The translations under genes and the position numbers were made by a program. The notes beneath the pieces are model-generated. The model saw only the letters and a program-made list of their open reading frames with translations. It searched no databases and was not told the origin of the DNA. A stretch of DNA of 64,000 nucleotides from Macrophomina tecta (Eukaryota; Ascomycota; Dothideomycetes; Botryosphaeriales; Botryosphaeriaceae), in contig JAKSGN010000033.1 of the NCBI GenBank assembly GCA_024180945.1, positions 2,418,001 to 2,482,000 of the forward strand, written 5' to 3'. This document shows, one piece after another, positions 46,461 through 59,699 of the stretch. Position 1 is the first letter of the stretch, and every line of letters starts with the position of its first letter.

Positions 46461-48014
46461 TTTATTTTTTCTTTTCTTTTTTTTATATATCTATTTAACT
46501 ATAGGGTAACTTCTTCTATATACTAGGTTATACTAAGCGAGGCCTAATTAGTATATAAGAAAGAGAATACTATAGATAAATTATTTATAGCTTAGTATAT
46601 TTATATACTTTTATAGTAGTTCGCTATTTAGTGAGTAAATTATAGTAGTATTCTTAGTAAAATACTAAAGATAGTAGTAGATAATATACTTTTTTTAAAT
46701 TTACTTTACTATAGAACTCTTTCTTATACTTTTATAACGATAATCCCTAGTTTCTAAAGTATAAAAAGTATTATATTAGCTTATATTCTAGGTTTTAGGA
46801 TTTAGAATGCTTATCTAAGACTATACTAGCTATACTAAAATTAAATATATTATTTTTATCTAGAATCTTTAAGTATTATATTTAGTAACGATCTTTTTTC
46901 TTCTAATAGAGAGTTATAAATATAATAATAACTTATAATTCTTACTATCTTTCTTTATTTAATATCTACTTAGATAGTATAAAGAGTACTTATATAACTT
47001 AAAATTATTTATTAAGAGTGTATTTATACTTTATTAACTCTAATACTTCTACTAATAGATTATTAAATAGGTTTTAAATATTAGTAATAGCCTAAATCTT
47101 CTAAAATTATTTTTTAGTTTTTTAGAGTAACGTCTCTTTCTAGTATTACTTTTTATATTAGTAGGCTTATATAGCTTTATCTTTTATAGATTATAGTACT
47201 AGAAGATATAGATTAAAATAGTTTTTTTATTTTACTTATTTTATCTTAAGCTTAAGCTTATTTATTTTCTTATATAACTTTTTAACTTTAGGGTATATCT
47301 TAATCTAATATAGTTATTTAGTAGATAATTTACGGGGTCTCTAAGTATTTAGCCCCTAACTTATACTACTAGTAGCTTATATTATAGTAAACTTAATATA
47401 AAGTCTATAATAGACTACTTAAATATCTATACTAATATACTATAAAAGGTAATATTATTAAAAAACTTTAAATCTAGAGTATTATATAATTAAATTTTAT
47501 AAAGACTTACTAATTTTATTTATATACTATAAGCTTATAAAGATCTAGATTAAGTATATTTTTTCTATCTTAGTAATTTTACTAAGCTTTTATAGCTAAG
47601 AACGTATAGTATAATTTAAAAGAAATTTTTAAGAAATTTTTATTTCTTAAATAGTATAGTATAACTTTTAAAAGATTAGTACTTTAAGTATCTTCTTTTT
47701 TTATAAAAGATATAGCTAGTTTATTTAGTTAAAAACTTTAAGTTTATAATATACTTCTAGACTAGTAAGGCTAGAAGCTATAAAAGCCTAATTACTAAAT
47801 ACTAGTACTAGAAATTAAGTATATAGAGAAAGAATAAGGTAAGAATTATACTAGATTTTAAATATAATAAATATATTATTAAAGTATATATTAGTCTTTT
47901 ATTATAGATAAAATAAGCTTTTATTCTATCTATTTTTTTAACTGAGGTATTTTTTTATATAAGTATAAATAAACTTAAGTAGTATATATAACTTATTTCT
48001 ATTTATCTATTATA
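46461..48014. other. AT-rich RIP-mutated stretch, unclassified
   Basis: TA-rich sequence, no open frame, no recognised repeat end. It leads into RepX near 48015. Confidence 0.5.
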
Positions 48015-48463
48015 AATAATACTCTACCTTAAGATTACTAAGAAATAAAACCCCTAACTAGAAATTTTAATAACCTAAATTATTTAGAATAGTCTTTACT
48101 AAAAGTCTATAGCCTAGCCTTTTTAGGCTTAGGCTAAATCCATGGACTTTACAGCTAGAAAACTAGAAAATACTAAGAAATAGAGTCTATACTAGGCTAT
48201 ACCTAGCCTCGTAGGTAGGCCTAAGGGCCCGAGTTAGGTCTATTTCCCTAAGTACCCTATATCTATCTAGAGGTTAATATATTATAATTAACACTCTGTT
48301 CTAAGATTACTAAGGATTAAGACCTCTAACTAAGAATTCTAATAAGTTAAATTATCTAGAATAGTCTTTACTAAAAATCTATAGCCTAGCCTTTTTAGGT
48401 TTAGGCCGAATCCACGGACTTTATAGCTAGAAAACTAGAAAAACTAAGAAATAAGGGCCTATA
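48015..48463 (+). repeat. RepX: two tandem diverged units, second one split by Gypsy-1 copy B
   Basis: Unit one runs about 48028-48285. Unit two starts about 48297 (TTCTAAGATTACTAAGG) and is interrupted at 48463/48464, resuming at 56673 (CTAGGCTATACTTAGTC) to about 56760. Both share TAGCCTAGCCTTTTTAGG and TATATCTATCTAGAG. The two units are about 260 bp each and separated by a short AT spacer. They might be LTRs or a tandem satellite; no coding signal. Confidence 0.6.
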
Positions 48464-49194
48464 TATAATGGTGACCTCTTTCGCTAGGCTTTAGAGTTAC
48501 CTAGTAGGGTTAGATAGTAGTAAGGTTTACCTTAAAGAATAAAAGAAGGGTAAAGAATTAGAATAATAGATAGTAGTTATGTAATAAATTAGAATATAGT
48601 ACGTATTAGGCTTATTATCTCTAATAAGTCTATTTTAGAATCTTAAGTTAACTATAAAGATTAAAGTACTATCTAAAGAGTATATCTATATACTATAGAA
48701 AAGCTATAATAATCTAATATATATAAGGGATTTAGTTATAGGATTAGGGTCCTAGATTAGAGGGTTAGATTAGCTCTAATCTAAAGTAGGTTCTATATGT
48801 AACTTAGGTGCTAAGATATATTTTACGAAACCCGACTTCTATTTTAATAAGTAAACGATATATTTAATATTCTTCTATTCGTTTCTTATATCTAAAGTTA
48901 GTTTTCTAGATCTATATCTTTTTTCTATAGATATCTTTTCTCTATAGGAACTCGGTTCTACTATTCTTTTAAGTAGTTATTATACTACGTGGGCGTTGTT
49001 TCTATATGGGCTTCTATTACTATCTAGCCTAGGACTATATACGCCGTCTTTTCTTAGGGCTAGTTTTTCCGTGCGAGTATTTTGGTCGTGCGGCTCTACT
49101 ATCTATAAGGATTCTTAGCTTTTACGGTGTCTTCTCCCGTACAGGCTTCTTACTTATAGAATTATAAAGCTCTTATTTTCTAGGGTTTATAATA
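48464..49194 (-). repeat. Gypsy-1 copy B 3' LTR (left)
   Basis: 731 bp, from TATAATGGTGACC to GGGTTTATAATA on the plus strand. Same length as its partner and aligned along its full length; TG to TA and CA to TA changes distinguish them. Confidence 0.9.
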
Positions 49195-49306
49195 CTATCT
49201 CCCCCCTTAAGGATCTTCGGCCTAAAGATTTATTTATAGGCTTTATATCTTAAGCTTTCTTTATTAGGTCTTTTTTTATTTTTTTTCTTTTATAAGTTTC
49301 TTTAAT

Positions 49307-50345
49307 ATGTCTGCTAGTAATAAACGTAAGCGTAGTAATTAGAAAGCTAAGCGTGCGTCTTTAGTAAAAAAGATTAATATCTTTAGTAAGATAATACTAG
49401 TTTCTTATAGTACTTATCTTCTCGCGAATATAAAGCACTCGCCTAAGAAGTCTAAGGTAGTATATAAAATAGACCTAGCAGGTTATAACTACTACGGGGA
49501 GTATACCCGGAGAGGGTTAACCGTTTATAATAGGAGTAGATTAGAGAATTCTAATTATTTATTATTCTTCTATATTTTTATTTCATTACTAATTATTCTA
49601 GTTTCTCGCCTAAAGTGTATTCTTAATAAGGCTAAGACTAAGAAGTAGATAGTACTCGAGCTTCTTTAGAAGAATATAAGTCGCCTATAATATATCTAAA
49701 AGTAGCGCGAGTTATTAAAGAAGCGTAGAAGTTTAATAATTTCTAAGAAGGCCTAGACCATAGAGAATTTAAAGAAGATTAAGCGTTTAGAGGCTACTTA
49801 CGAGGCTAGAAATTTTATTAACCCTAAAAATACTAAGGAGGATCGATAAGTAAAGCGTTTACGTAGCGATGCCTTAGCTAATACTATTATAGGTTTATTC
49901 TAGTCTATTAGTTCTTCTAGCACTAGCTTTAGTACTACGCCATCCGAGGGTTCTAAGCTAGTAGATTAGGCGCGGTAGTCTTTATTTTTTAACTTTAATT
50001 TTAGGTTCTTTATATATAACGAGTCGGCGGTGTTAGTTAATCTAGGTTTTAGCAATAGAACTTATTAATAAGTTCTTAATAGTCGTAGAGTTTTAGTAGT
50101 TTCTAGGTATTATTCTAATCTCCCTTCTATTTAAGAAGGTATTTAAACTAATTATTAATATAGCTACTATCTAGGACTTATTCTACGTTCTAGTCTTTGT
50201 TTTCGTCGGTATTTAGATTTTCCGGTATGATTTTTTTTATTTAGCGTAGTGGCGTAGCGTCTTAAGGTACCGGTTTAAGTAGAATAATATAAAATACTAG
50301 GTATATTTATATAGTATCTAGTAGTTTAAGGTGGAAATTAACCTT
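49307..50345 (+). pseudogene. RIP-broken antisense frame between integrase and 3' LTR of Gypsy-1 copy B
   Basis: On the strand opposite to pol, an ATG at 49307 opens a frame that stays readable for about 300 codons if stops at Gln/Trp positions are ignored. It starts with a basic segment (N-K-R-K-R-S-N). A Lys/Arg/Leu-rich segment with coiled-coil look follows around 49640-49850 (R-E-L-L-K-K-R-R-S-L; L-K-K-I-K-R-L-E-A). A Ser/Thr-rich part follows (S-S-S-S-T-S-F-S-T-T-P-S-E). Stops in this part are TAG/TAA, with one TGA further on. A hydrophobic run near 49560-49610 ending TTACTAATTATTCTAG looks like an intron end. Copy D has alignable sequence in the mirrored place (below 19225, minus strand). 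I do not recognise the product; the end coordinate is approximate. Confidence 0.4.
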
Positions 50346-53300
50346 TCTAATTTATTTTTTAATTTTAAAGGGATTAACTTTTTTAAAGTTTAATTTTTTA
50401 CTTAGTCGGTCGTTCTTTTTTCATTTAAAATTTTTACTAAGAAGATAAACTTTATTTCTCTTCTTAAGCTTTAGTGCCTTCTAGTGCTATTTATTATAGT
50501 ATTTACCTATTTATAGGTCTACGAATTCGAGGTCTAGGTATAGTTATACGTAGAATATCTTTAGCTAGTCTACTTAGAGAATTTCTTTTTAGGCTAATAA
50601 CTTACTTAGTATTAGATATTTATAGGCTATTAGCTCGTACCTATAGTTAGCGTAGAATAGAAATTTTTATATAGCGGACGCCTTTAAGCTATTATACGCG
50701 AATTATACGAGCAGTAGTAGCTTAACCTAGTTATTTTATACGTAGTTAAGATAGTAGTATAGGTATTATTCTAGCGTTTAGTTCGTCTATTTTATTTATT
50801 TATTTATTTAAGAGTATACTGTAGTTAAAAGCTTATACTTAGCTCTAAGCTATTAAGTAAGGCTTTACTAGAATTAGAATATAAATAGTTAATTTTTATC
50901 TAATACGAGCTCTTCTAGTAACCTATAGTTATCGAAAATTATTTTTAGAAATATATAGGTGAGTTCTTTCGTATTTACTAATTTAAGGTATAGTAGGTAG
51001 TATACGTACTTTATTATTCTATTAATAATAACTAGAATTAAGTTATACTTAATCTTAGTAAGCGGTTCTCTTAACTTAGATAGATCTATAATAAAGTCTA
51101 GCGAGATAGATTACTAAGGGTGCTTTAGTACCGGTAGTAGCTAAAGCGATTTATAGAGTACGTATCTCGTGGCCTTACTTCTAATATAGAGGTTATATTA
51201 TAAGATTACCCGTTAAATAGTTCTTTTAAGCCCTAGAAAATAGTAGCTTCTTATAATTCGCTTTATTATCTTATTTATTTCTTAATAACTATATACTAGG
51301 GCTTTATATATATCTTTTACGAGCTCTTTCTGTAGTTTAACCGAGATGTAGACTAATTCTAGAAATAGAATTATACTATCTATATTTTTAGTTATTTAGG
51401 GGTTATCTTTAAGTTTTTTAATTTCTTAAGCTATTATATTATCTACGTAGGCTTCTTAGATCTTACGCTTCTATTCGTTACCTTTAAGGCATATTGCTAG
51501 GGCGAGTAGTTTAACTAGGGTAAGCGAGTTATCTAGTTCTTTCTTAAGCTATATTTATTCGATGCTATAAATAGCGGTAATTTAGCGGCTATAGCTAGTA
51601 GGTATAAAAGATCCATCTTTCTATATATTAAGTATTATAGGTTATAGACCTAGCTTCTTCTTAATATAGTTAGCTTATCTATTTAGTATATCTACGCGAG
51701 CGTTCTTAGATTTCTTTTTATAGATAATCTTTATATCGTAAGATACTAATTCTTTAGCCTATCTAATCTATCGTTAGTTTAGTTTTTTAGTAGTAGTAAA
51801 GTGTGATAGGTTCTTATAGTTATAGTATACTATAATTTAGTATTTAGTTTCTTCGAGGTAGTATCTCTATTCTTTAAAGACTATAATAATAGCTAGAAGC
51901 TCTTTATTATAGACGTTATAGTTCTTCTTAGAACCTATTATTTTTCTTAAATAGAAGGTAATAGGATATAGTTTATCTTATTTATTTAGCTAGCTAAGGA
52001 CTACTTCTATAGTATAGTTAAAGGTGTCGGTTTCGACTATAATAGATAGGTTAGAATTATAGATATCTAAAACTAGGGCTTCCGTAAATATATACTTTAG
52101 TAAGTTAAAGGCTATTTATTATCTTTCTCTCTATATAAACCCGTGTTTCTTCTTTATTAGATTTATAAGAAGTGTAGATATCTTTAGGTAGTTTAGAATA
52201 AACTTCCGGTAAAAGTTAGTAAATCTAAGAAAGAATTATACTTTTTTAATAATTTTTAGTATAGATTAGTCTTTAATTATATTTAGTTTCTTTTCATCTA
52301 TGCTAATGTGTCCGGGAGTAAAAATAAACCCTAAGAATTTAGTATGCTATATAATCTATTTATACTTATCTAGTACAATTTATAAGTCTCTTCTTTTTAG
52401 TATTTCTAAGATCTTTTATATATAGTTCTTATATTCTTCTAGGGTTTCGGAGTAGATAATAATATTATCTAAGTATACTATATAGAATACGTCTAGATAG
52501 AGTCGTAGTATATTATTTATAAGGCTCTAAAAAGTTATTAGAACGTTTATTAGTCTAAATAGTATAACTATATATTTAAAATATTTAAGTTATATTTAGA
52601 ATACGATCTTCTATTCTTCTTTATTTTTTATTTAGATAAGGTAGTAGCCCTTATAAAGGTCGAGCTTTATAAAGTATTTTACATTCTAGAATTTATTCTA
52701 GAGTTTATTAATTTTAGAGAAAGGGTAAAGGTTCTTAACTATTATATCGTTTAGTTACTAATAGTCTATATAGAGGTATAGTTTACTATTCTTTTTTAGA
52801 ACGAATAAGATAGAATAGCTAGCTAGTAAAAATAAGAGCTAGATATATCTATATTCTATATTCTTCTTAAGATATTTTCTTAAAGCCTCTAGCTTAGTTT
52901 GAGAGAGTGAGTAGATAAGTTTAAATATAGAATATATTTCTAGAATAAGAGATATCTTATAATTCTAAGATTAATATTTTAGTAATAATTCTTTTTCTTA
53001 TTTTTCGTAGAGATCCGCGAATTTCTAGAAATCTTTTAGTATGTTTTATATTTTTAGTAGTAGTACTACTTTATTAGTAGTAGGCCTTATAATTCTATTA
53101 AGGTCTATATTAACCTCGGCTACTAAAATATTTTATTTAATAATATTTATCTATTTATAAGCGAATAAGTTGTATTTTCTATAAATTCTCTAGGGATAGT
53201 CTTCTCCAACTAGCTTTAGAATATTATTATTCTTTTAGTGGAGGCCCTATATTATATAAGCGATGATGTTTTACTCGATTTTCTTACTAGACTTTAGATA

Positions 53301-55936
53301 GAGTATATATATCTTCTCTTTTTGGCATCTTATATATTAGATAGCTATATAGGAGATTTTTTTAATATCTATAATATCGCTACGACTTTAGCTACTTAGG
53401 TATTTTTAGCTTTAGTTCTTTAACTTTAGCCCCTGGCTTTGGCTACTCTTTACTATAGATGTTTTTTTAGTAGTTACTAAGTATTTAGCGTATTTTTTAT
53501 TTAGAAAGGTAACTATTCTTTTCTTTTATTAGATATACGGTTTATAAGTTTTAAACTATAGAATTTCTAGAATAATATTATATTCTAGTATAGAGGTTAC
53601 GTCGAGTGTAATCTTCTTTATATATCTCTTAATAGTAAGCTTTACGGGTTCTATTTTAACCTAAATTTATTCTTTATTATATAAGGTGGCTAACCCATCT
53701 ACTATTTTTAATAAGTAGGAATAGTCTTTTCTTATAAGTCGAATATTATTTTAGGTAGTGAAGATATAGTTAATAAAATTACCTTCTACTTCGCTATTAA
53801 GTATAGCTGTCGCGGTTCGCCCGTAGATAGTTACTAGTATCCTAAGAACTTTTTCTAAGGTACGTATACCGTTTAATATATATAAAACCTAGTTAAGAAA
53901 CCTATCTACTAGCTACTTCTAGAATTTCTAACTAGGGAGGCCATTTAGTTTTTTAATAAATATCGGCTTACTATTTTCTTATAGAAGTAGAAGTTCTAGT
54001 TCTTAGTTAGAATTAGTAATTTCTTTTACTATATCTAGTATCTATGCCTAATGTGACGCCGCTAGTAGATCCGGTTATTATAGACTTAGTATTTAAAGGT
54101 AGGTATAGCGTATTTTTTTCTTAGAACTTATTATAGAATATCCCGTACTCTTATTACTATTTTATATATACCGAGGGTTAGCGCTATATTTTATAAATAC
54201 GCGTAGTCTTATTATTATTATACTTTCTAGGCTTTACTTTCGAGCTAGGTTACTACTTTATTAGTCGAGGCGAGGAGTAATTTCTTCTAGAAATACTATA
54301 TACCGTCTTTATAGAATTAAGAGCTAAGCTTCCTATTCTTTATCTAGTATTACTAAGGTAGTAGGTCTATTTTTAATCTAGAAATCTAATTAATTATAGA
54401 AATAAGGCTAGCTTTAATGCGCCTTATATCTTTATATCTATTTAGATACTTTGTAATTTAGTCGAGTATAGCTTAATTCTACTATTACTTTATATTTCCT
54501 ATATTACTAGATTTAGGTATATTATTATAGAGTTTACCTATATCGCTATCGACTAGCTCGTCATCGTAGGGAAAGTTATCGATTAGGTTATTAATTTCTA
54601 GTACTTTTTTATTATGCATAACTAGGTTTAGTTATCGTAGCTTAGAGGGATACTACCTAGTAGCTTATTTATTACTTTAGTAGGTTACATAGTTATTATT
54701 GTAGTAGGCAGTCTAACTTATAGTCGTATAGTTAACTTCTTTACTTAGAGTAGATATTAAGTAAGGTTTCTTCTCTTTTTAAGTAGTAACGGCGATAGTC
54801 TTACTAGTTTTATTTTATTATAGATAGCGGTATCGGGGGTTCTGCTTATTTCTATAGTAAGTGTAGAGTTTTTTATTAAAGCGTTCTACTTCTTACTCTA
54901 TCTATAAGCGCTAGGGTTAGTATTCATGCTAGTTATTCTTATCGCTTTATTAAGTAGCATTTAATTCTATAGTATCGCCTTTTTCTTATATATAGCGTGG
55001 CCGTATAGAACGTAAGGTATTAGCTTTATAGTTTTTCTTATACTTTTCTAATTAGTGCTTAAAGAGATGGTTATTATATTTAATAGCTAGCTTAATAAGC
55101 TCGTCTAGGGTCTTAGAGTCGTCTTATATTATAAGTTAATCTTTAACCCTCTTCTTAAGTCCTCGGTAGTAGTAGTCTATAAGGGCGCGGTTAGACTAAT
55201 TATCTAGATACATAGTAGTCTTTTAAAACTTTATAGTATAGTCTACTACTAAGGTCTTTTAGTAAATATTTATAATAGCTTATTAGGTCTTATTAACTTT
55301 ATCGAGGTCTCTAAAGCTTTACTTAATCTAAGTTATAAAGTATTTATAGTTACTAAAGACCTTTTTAGTATTTTTTTTATATACTTTTAGTTTTTTCTCT
55401 ATTCGGTCTCTAAGGTAAGGCTCGAATTACTATACCGTAATATCGCGAAGGTAGGTAGTAGCGAATATTATCTTTTTATCGTCTATAGGAAAGTTTCTAG
55501 AGTTAAAGAAGAAGTATAAATCGAGTTATAAGAGAAAGGTTTAGAGCTTCTTTTAGTTACTATAAAATAGGTCTAGTTTAGCCATTTTTATACTTTTATT
55601 AGGGGGTTAAGTCACTATAGATATCGGAGTATATACTAGTACTAGAGTATAGATAGCTAGAATAGCTTAGTTATAAAGTTCGCCTATTTATTAGTAGAGC
55701 TAGGTGTTTTTATTAGTTTACTTCTAGAGTTATCCGCGAAGTTTACTAATCTAGCCTTATATATCTTAGATAATTTAAAAGAGGTCGGCTATAGTTAGCT
55801 ATAGAGAATTATTATTATTTATATCTATATCATTTATTATATTACTTAGTTAGCGTTAAGTATCGGGTAATACTATTTTATTATTAAGTATTTCTCTTCT
55901 CGGAACTCTCTTTCCTTATAAAAATAGTAGTTAAAG

Positions 55937-56667
55937 TATAATAGCAGCCTCTTCTACTAGGCTTTAGAGTTACCTAGTAGGATTAGGTAGCGGTAAGGTT
56001 TACCTTAAAAAATAAGAGAAGGGTAAAGAATTAGAATAATAGGTAGTAGTTATATAATAGATTAGAATATAGTACATATTAGGCTTATTATCTCTAATAA
56101 GTTTATTTTAGAATCTTAAGTTAACTATAAAGATTAAAGTACTATCTAAGAAATATATCTATATACTATAGAAAAGCTATAATAATCTAATATATATAAG
56201 GGATTTAGTTATAGGATTAGGATTCTAGATTAGAGGGTTAGATTAGCTTTAATCTAAAGTAGGTTCTATATATAACTTAGGCGCTAAGGTTTATTTTACC
56301 GAACCCGACTTCTATTCTAATAAGCGAACGATATATTTAATATTCTTTTATTTATTTCTTATATCTAAAGTTAGTTTTCTAGATCTATATCTTTTTTCTA
56401 TAGGTGTTTTTTTTTTATAAGAACTTAGTTCTACTATTCTTTTAGGTAGTCGCTATACTATATAGGTATTATTCTCGTGCGGGCTTCTATTACTATCTAG
56501 TCTAGGACCGTACGCGCTGTCTTTTCTTAGGGCTAGTTTTCCCGTGCGGGTATTCTAGCTATACGGCTTTATTACCTATAAGGATTTTTAGCTCCTACGG
56601 TGTTTTCTCCCGTACGGGCTTTCTATTTATAGGATTATAAAGCCCTTGTTCTCTAGGGTTTATAATA
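55937..56667 (-). repeat. Gypsy-1 copy B 5' LTR (right)
   Basis: 731 bp, partner of 48464-49194, beginning TATAATAGCAGCC and ending GGGTTTATAATA, followed by the duplication CTATA. Confidence 0.9.
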
Positions 56668-56760
56668 CTATACTAGGCTATACTTAGTCTAGTAGATAGG
56701 CTTAAGGGTCTAAGCTAGGTCTACTTCCTTCTAAGTATTCTATATCTATCTAGAGAATAA

Positions 56761-57822
56761 CCTCTTAAAACGGGATAAGATTTTCGAATAAGAAACTAGT
56801 CTAGTTACTAAGTAACTTTTACTAAGAAATACTAGTACTAGTATTATTCGTTTAAGAACTATTAAGTAATACGCCCGAACTACTCGAAGAGACGCCCGAG
56901 AGTAAATAAAATATTTAGATTAGACTTTTAGAGCTAAACTACGAACTTTATATTTAATTATTAATTCTTATTATAAATATAATAATCTAGAAGTTTATAG
57001 ACTAATAAAAGTGTATTCTAATTCTACTTTTAATTAAGTTAAGATTAAGATCTACGTTTATAGCTAAATAGATCTCTATTTAAGTTTTAGCTAGCTATAT
57101 ATATAAATCTCTTTATTTCCTAGTAGATTAGTTTTTTAAGTAAGTAATTTAACTATTTTCGATCTTAAGAAGTTTATCTAAGCCTATTTCTAAGATTTCT
57201 AAGTCCTATAGAGCCTTAAGCTTAATTAAGCTAGGTAATAAGAATCTAGTTAAGATCTAAGTACCTCTATTTAACCTCTATTTATAATATAACCTCTCGA
57301 AATAGAATAAGACTTTCGGATAAAAACCTAGTATAGTTACTAAGTAATATTTATTAAGAAATACTAGTACTAGCACTATTTCTTTAAGAGTTATTAAGTA
57401 ATATATCTAGACTACCTAAAAAAATATCTAAGAATAAATAACGCTTCTAGAGTAGCTTCTTAGAGCTAAACTATAGACTTAAAATTTAATTATTAATCCT
57501 TATTATAAATATAATAATCTAAAAGTCTATAGACTAATAGAAGTATATTTCTACCTTACTTTTAATAAATTAAGATTAAGATTTATAATTTATAGCCGAA
57601 TAAGTCTTTATTTAAGTTTTAGCTAGTTATATATATATATTTCTTTATTTTCTACTAGATTAGTTTCTTAAGTAAGTAATTTAACTATTTTTAATTCTAA
57701 GATATCTACTAAAGCTTATTTTTAAGATTTTTAAGACTCGTAGAGCCTTAAGCTTAACTAAGATAGATAATAAAAACTTTATTAAGATCTAAATATCTCT
57801 AATTAATCTTTATTTATAATAC
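56761..57822 (+). repeat. Two tandem copies of a 532-bp unit
   Basis: Unit one (56761-57292) begins CCTCTTAAAACGGGATAAG; unit two (57293-57822) begins CCTCTCGAAATAGAATAAG. They align along the whole length, for example AGAAATACTAGTACTAG, ATTATAAATATAATAATCTA and CTTAAGTAAGTAATTTAACT-like words at matching offsets. Differences are transitions typical of RIP. No coding signal. It adjoins RepX and part of it recurs inverted at 11359-11440. Confidence 0.8.
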
Positions 57823-58566
57823 TACTAGGTTCCGAATTAGTATTATTTAGACGTCGCAGTATTAAAGTACTAGCAATACTCTAAAATAATTACTAATTAT
57901 TTTAGCTAATAGTATAAATAGCAAAAGCTCGAGCTTATATTATTTATAATTAAAAGTTATCTTTAGAGAGGTCTAGTAAGCTTTAAGAATCTTAAATATA
58001 TTTTTAATATAAATCGTTATTTTTTATCTTTTTTTAGACTTAAGATAAAAGTATTAAGCTAGTACTTTTAAAATCTTAAGAGACTAGCTTAGATATTTTA
58101 ATATACTTTAAAATAGAGATAACTACTTATATTTTTTATCTATATAATAATTAGCTTATTTAGCTTACTTTTTACTAAGTATTCTTAGATAAGATAGTAT
58201 TAGATTTAGTAGTAATACTATTAATTAAGAATAAGTAGTATAAGAACTAAAAAATATACTTAAAAAAAATTCTCTTATTTATTTTCTTTTATAACTAAGC
58301 TAAAGTTTATTATATATATATCTAATATTCTAATATACTTCTTTTGTATAGTAGTAAAGCTAGTATATAATAAGATAATAGCTATAGATTAAAAGAATAA
58401 CTATATATATAATTAAAAATTAAATTTATAAACTTAAGATTAAAAAAATAATAAGCGGGTTCTATTAGCTATAATTTAATATAGTTAATTAAGCCTAGCT
58501 TTATCTAGACTATTTAACTATATAAATAGCTAGGTTACTAGCTCTAATAAAATATAATATAATAAC
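57823..58566. other. AT-rich RIP-mutated stretch, unclassified
   Basis: TA-rich sequence with no frame or recognisable repeat end, up to the LTR of Gypsy-1 copy C. Confidence 0.5.
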
Positions 58567-59348
58567 TATTACGAACCCCAGAGGGACAAGGGCTTTATAA
58601 TCCTATAAATAGAAAGCCCGCACGGGAAAAGGCACCGCAGGGGCTAAGAACCTGTAAGAATAATAAAGCTGCAATACTGGCGTGCCCACACGGAAAAAAT
58701 AGCCTCGAGGGAGAACGGCGCGTACGGGCCTAGGCAAGGTAGTAGCGGAAGCCCGTACGGGAACGACGTCTATATAGTATAGTAAAACTACGGGAATACC
58801 GACTAGGTCGAACTCCCGTAGGAGAAGAATGTCCCTAAGAAAAGAATTACGAATCCCGGAAACCGGCTTCGGGCTAAGAGAAATAAACGGGAGAAAGTCG
58901 GATAACTTATATAGTCTAAGAAATAATAGTCTAGCGGTATAATACTTTCTTAACTAATGCAAAAGTTAGATTCTAGGAAATAGGCCTTAGTGTCTAAGTT
59001 ATATAAGACCTACCGGGTCTACTAGATAACGAAGGATCGCGATTATCCTCTACTACGTATAGATAATAAAGGATTTTAACTATTCTTTACTATCTATAGA
59101 TTAATACAACTCTTATATAGTATATAGATATACTCTTTAGATAGTACCTTAACTTTCGTAGTTAACTTAAAGTTCTAATATAACCCTATTAGAGGTAATA
59201 AGCCTAACGTATACCGTGTACCGATATATTACGTGATTACTACTATCGTTCTAATTCTTTACCCTTCTCTTATTCTTTAAGGTAAACCCTTTAGCTACCT
59301 AACCCTACTAGGCGATTTTAAAGCCTAGTAGAAGAGGCTGCCGTTATA
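58567..59348 (+). repeat. Gypsy-1 copy C 5' LTR
   Basis: A 782-bp LTR beginning TATTACGAACCCCAGAGG and ending GGCTGCCGTTATA. It is partly RIP-mutated relative to the solo LTR at 28053: CCCGCACGGG persists at 58617, while the equivalent sites further on read CCCACACGG and CCCGTACGGG. Confidence 0.9.
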
Positions 59349-59699
59349 TTTTAACTACTATCCTTATAAGGGAAGGTAGTTCCGAGGAGAAGAACGCTTA
59401 ATAATAAGGTAGTATTACCCGATACTTAACGCTAACTAAGCAATATAATAAACGACGTCGATATAAACAACAACAGTTTTCTATAGCTAACTATAGCCGA
59501 CCTCTTTTAGGTTATTTAAGATATGCAAGGCTAGATTAGCGAACTACGTAAATAACTCTAGGAGTAGACTAACGAGAATACCTAGCTCTATCGATAAATA
59601 GGCGAACTTCGCAACTAAGCTATTCCGATAACCCCTACCCCGGTACCCGTTTATACTCCGGTATTAACAATAACTTAACCTCCTAATAGAAGCACGAAG

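Larger units (their letters stand above)
48464..56667 (-). mobile_element. Gypsy-1 copy B, full-length Ty3/gypsy element
   Basis: 8204 bp with two 731-bp LTRs (48464-49194 and 55937-56667) and the 5-bp duplication CTATA at 48459-48463 and 56668-56672. In element orientation the purine tract, seen inverted as CTATCTCCCCCCTTAAGG at 49195-49212, precedes the 3' LTR. Pol lies on the minus strand, with reverse transcriptase Y-L-D-N-I-I-I-Y at about 52464. Gag lies near 55.5-54.5 kb. All frames are RIP-broken, but CpG survives better than in copy D. It sits inside RepX. A separate, opposite-strand frame lies next to the 3' LTR (49307 onward). Confidence 0.9.
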
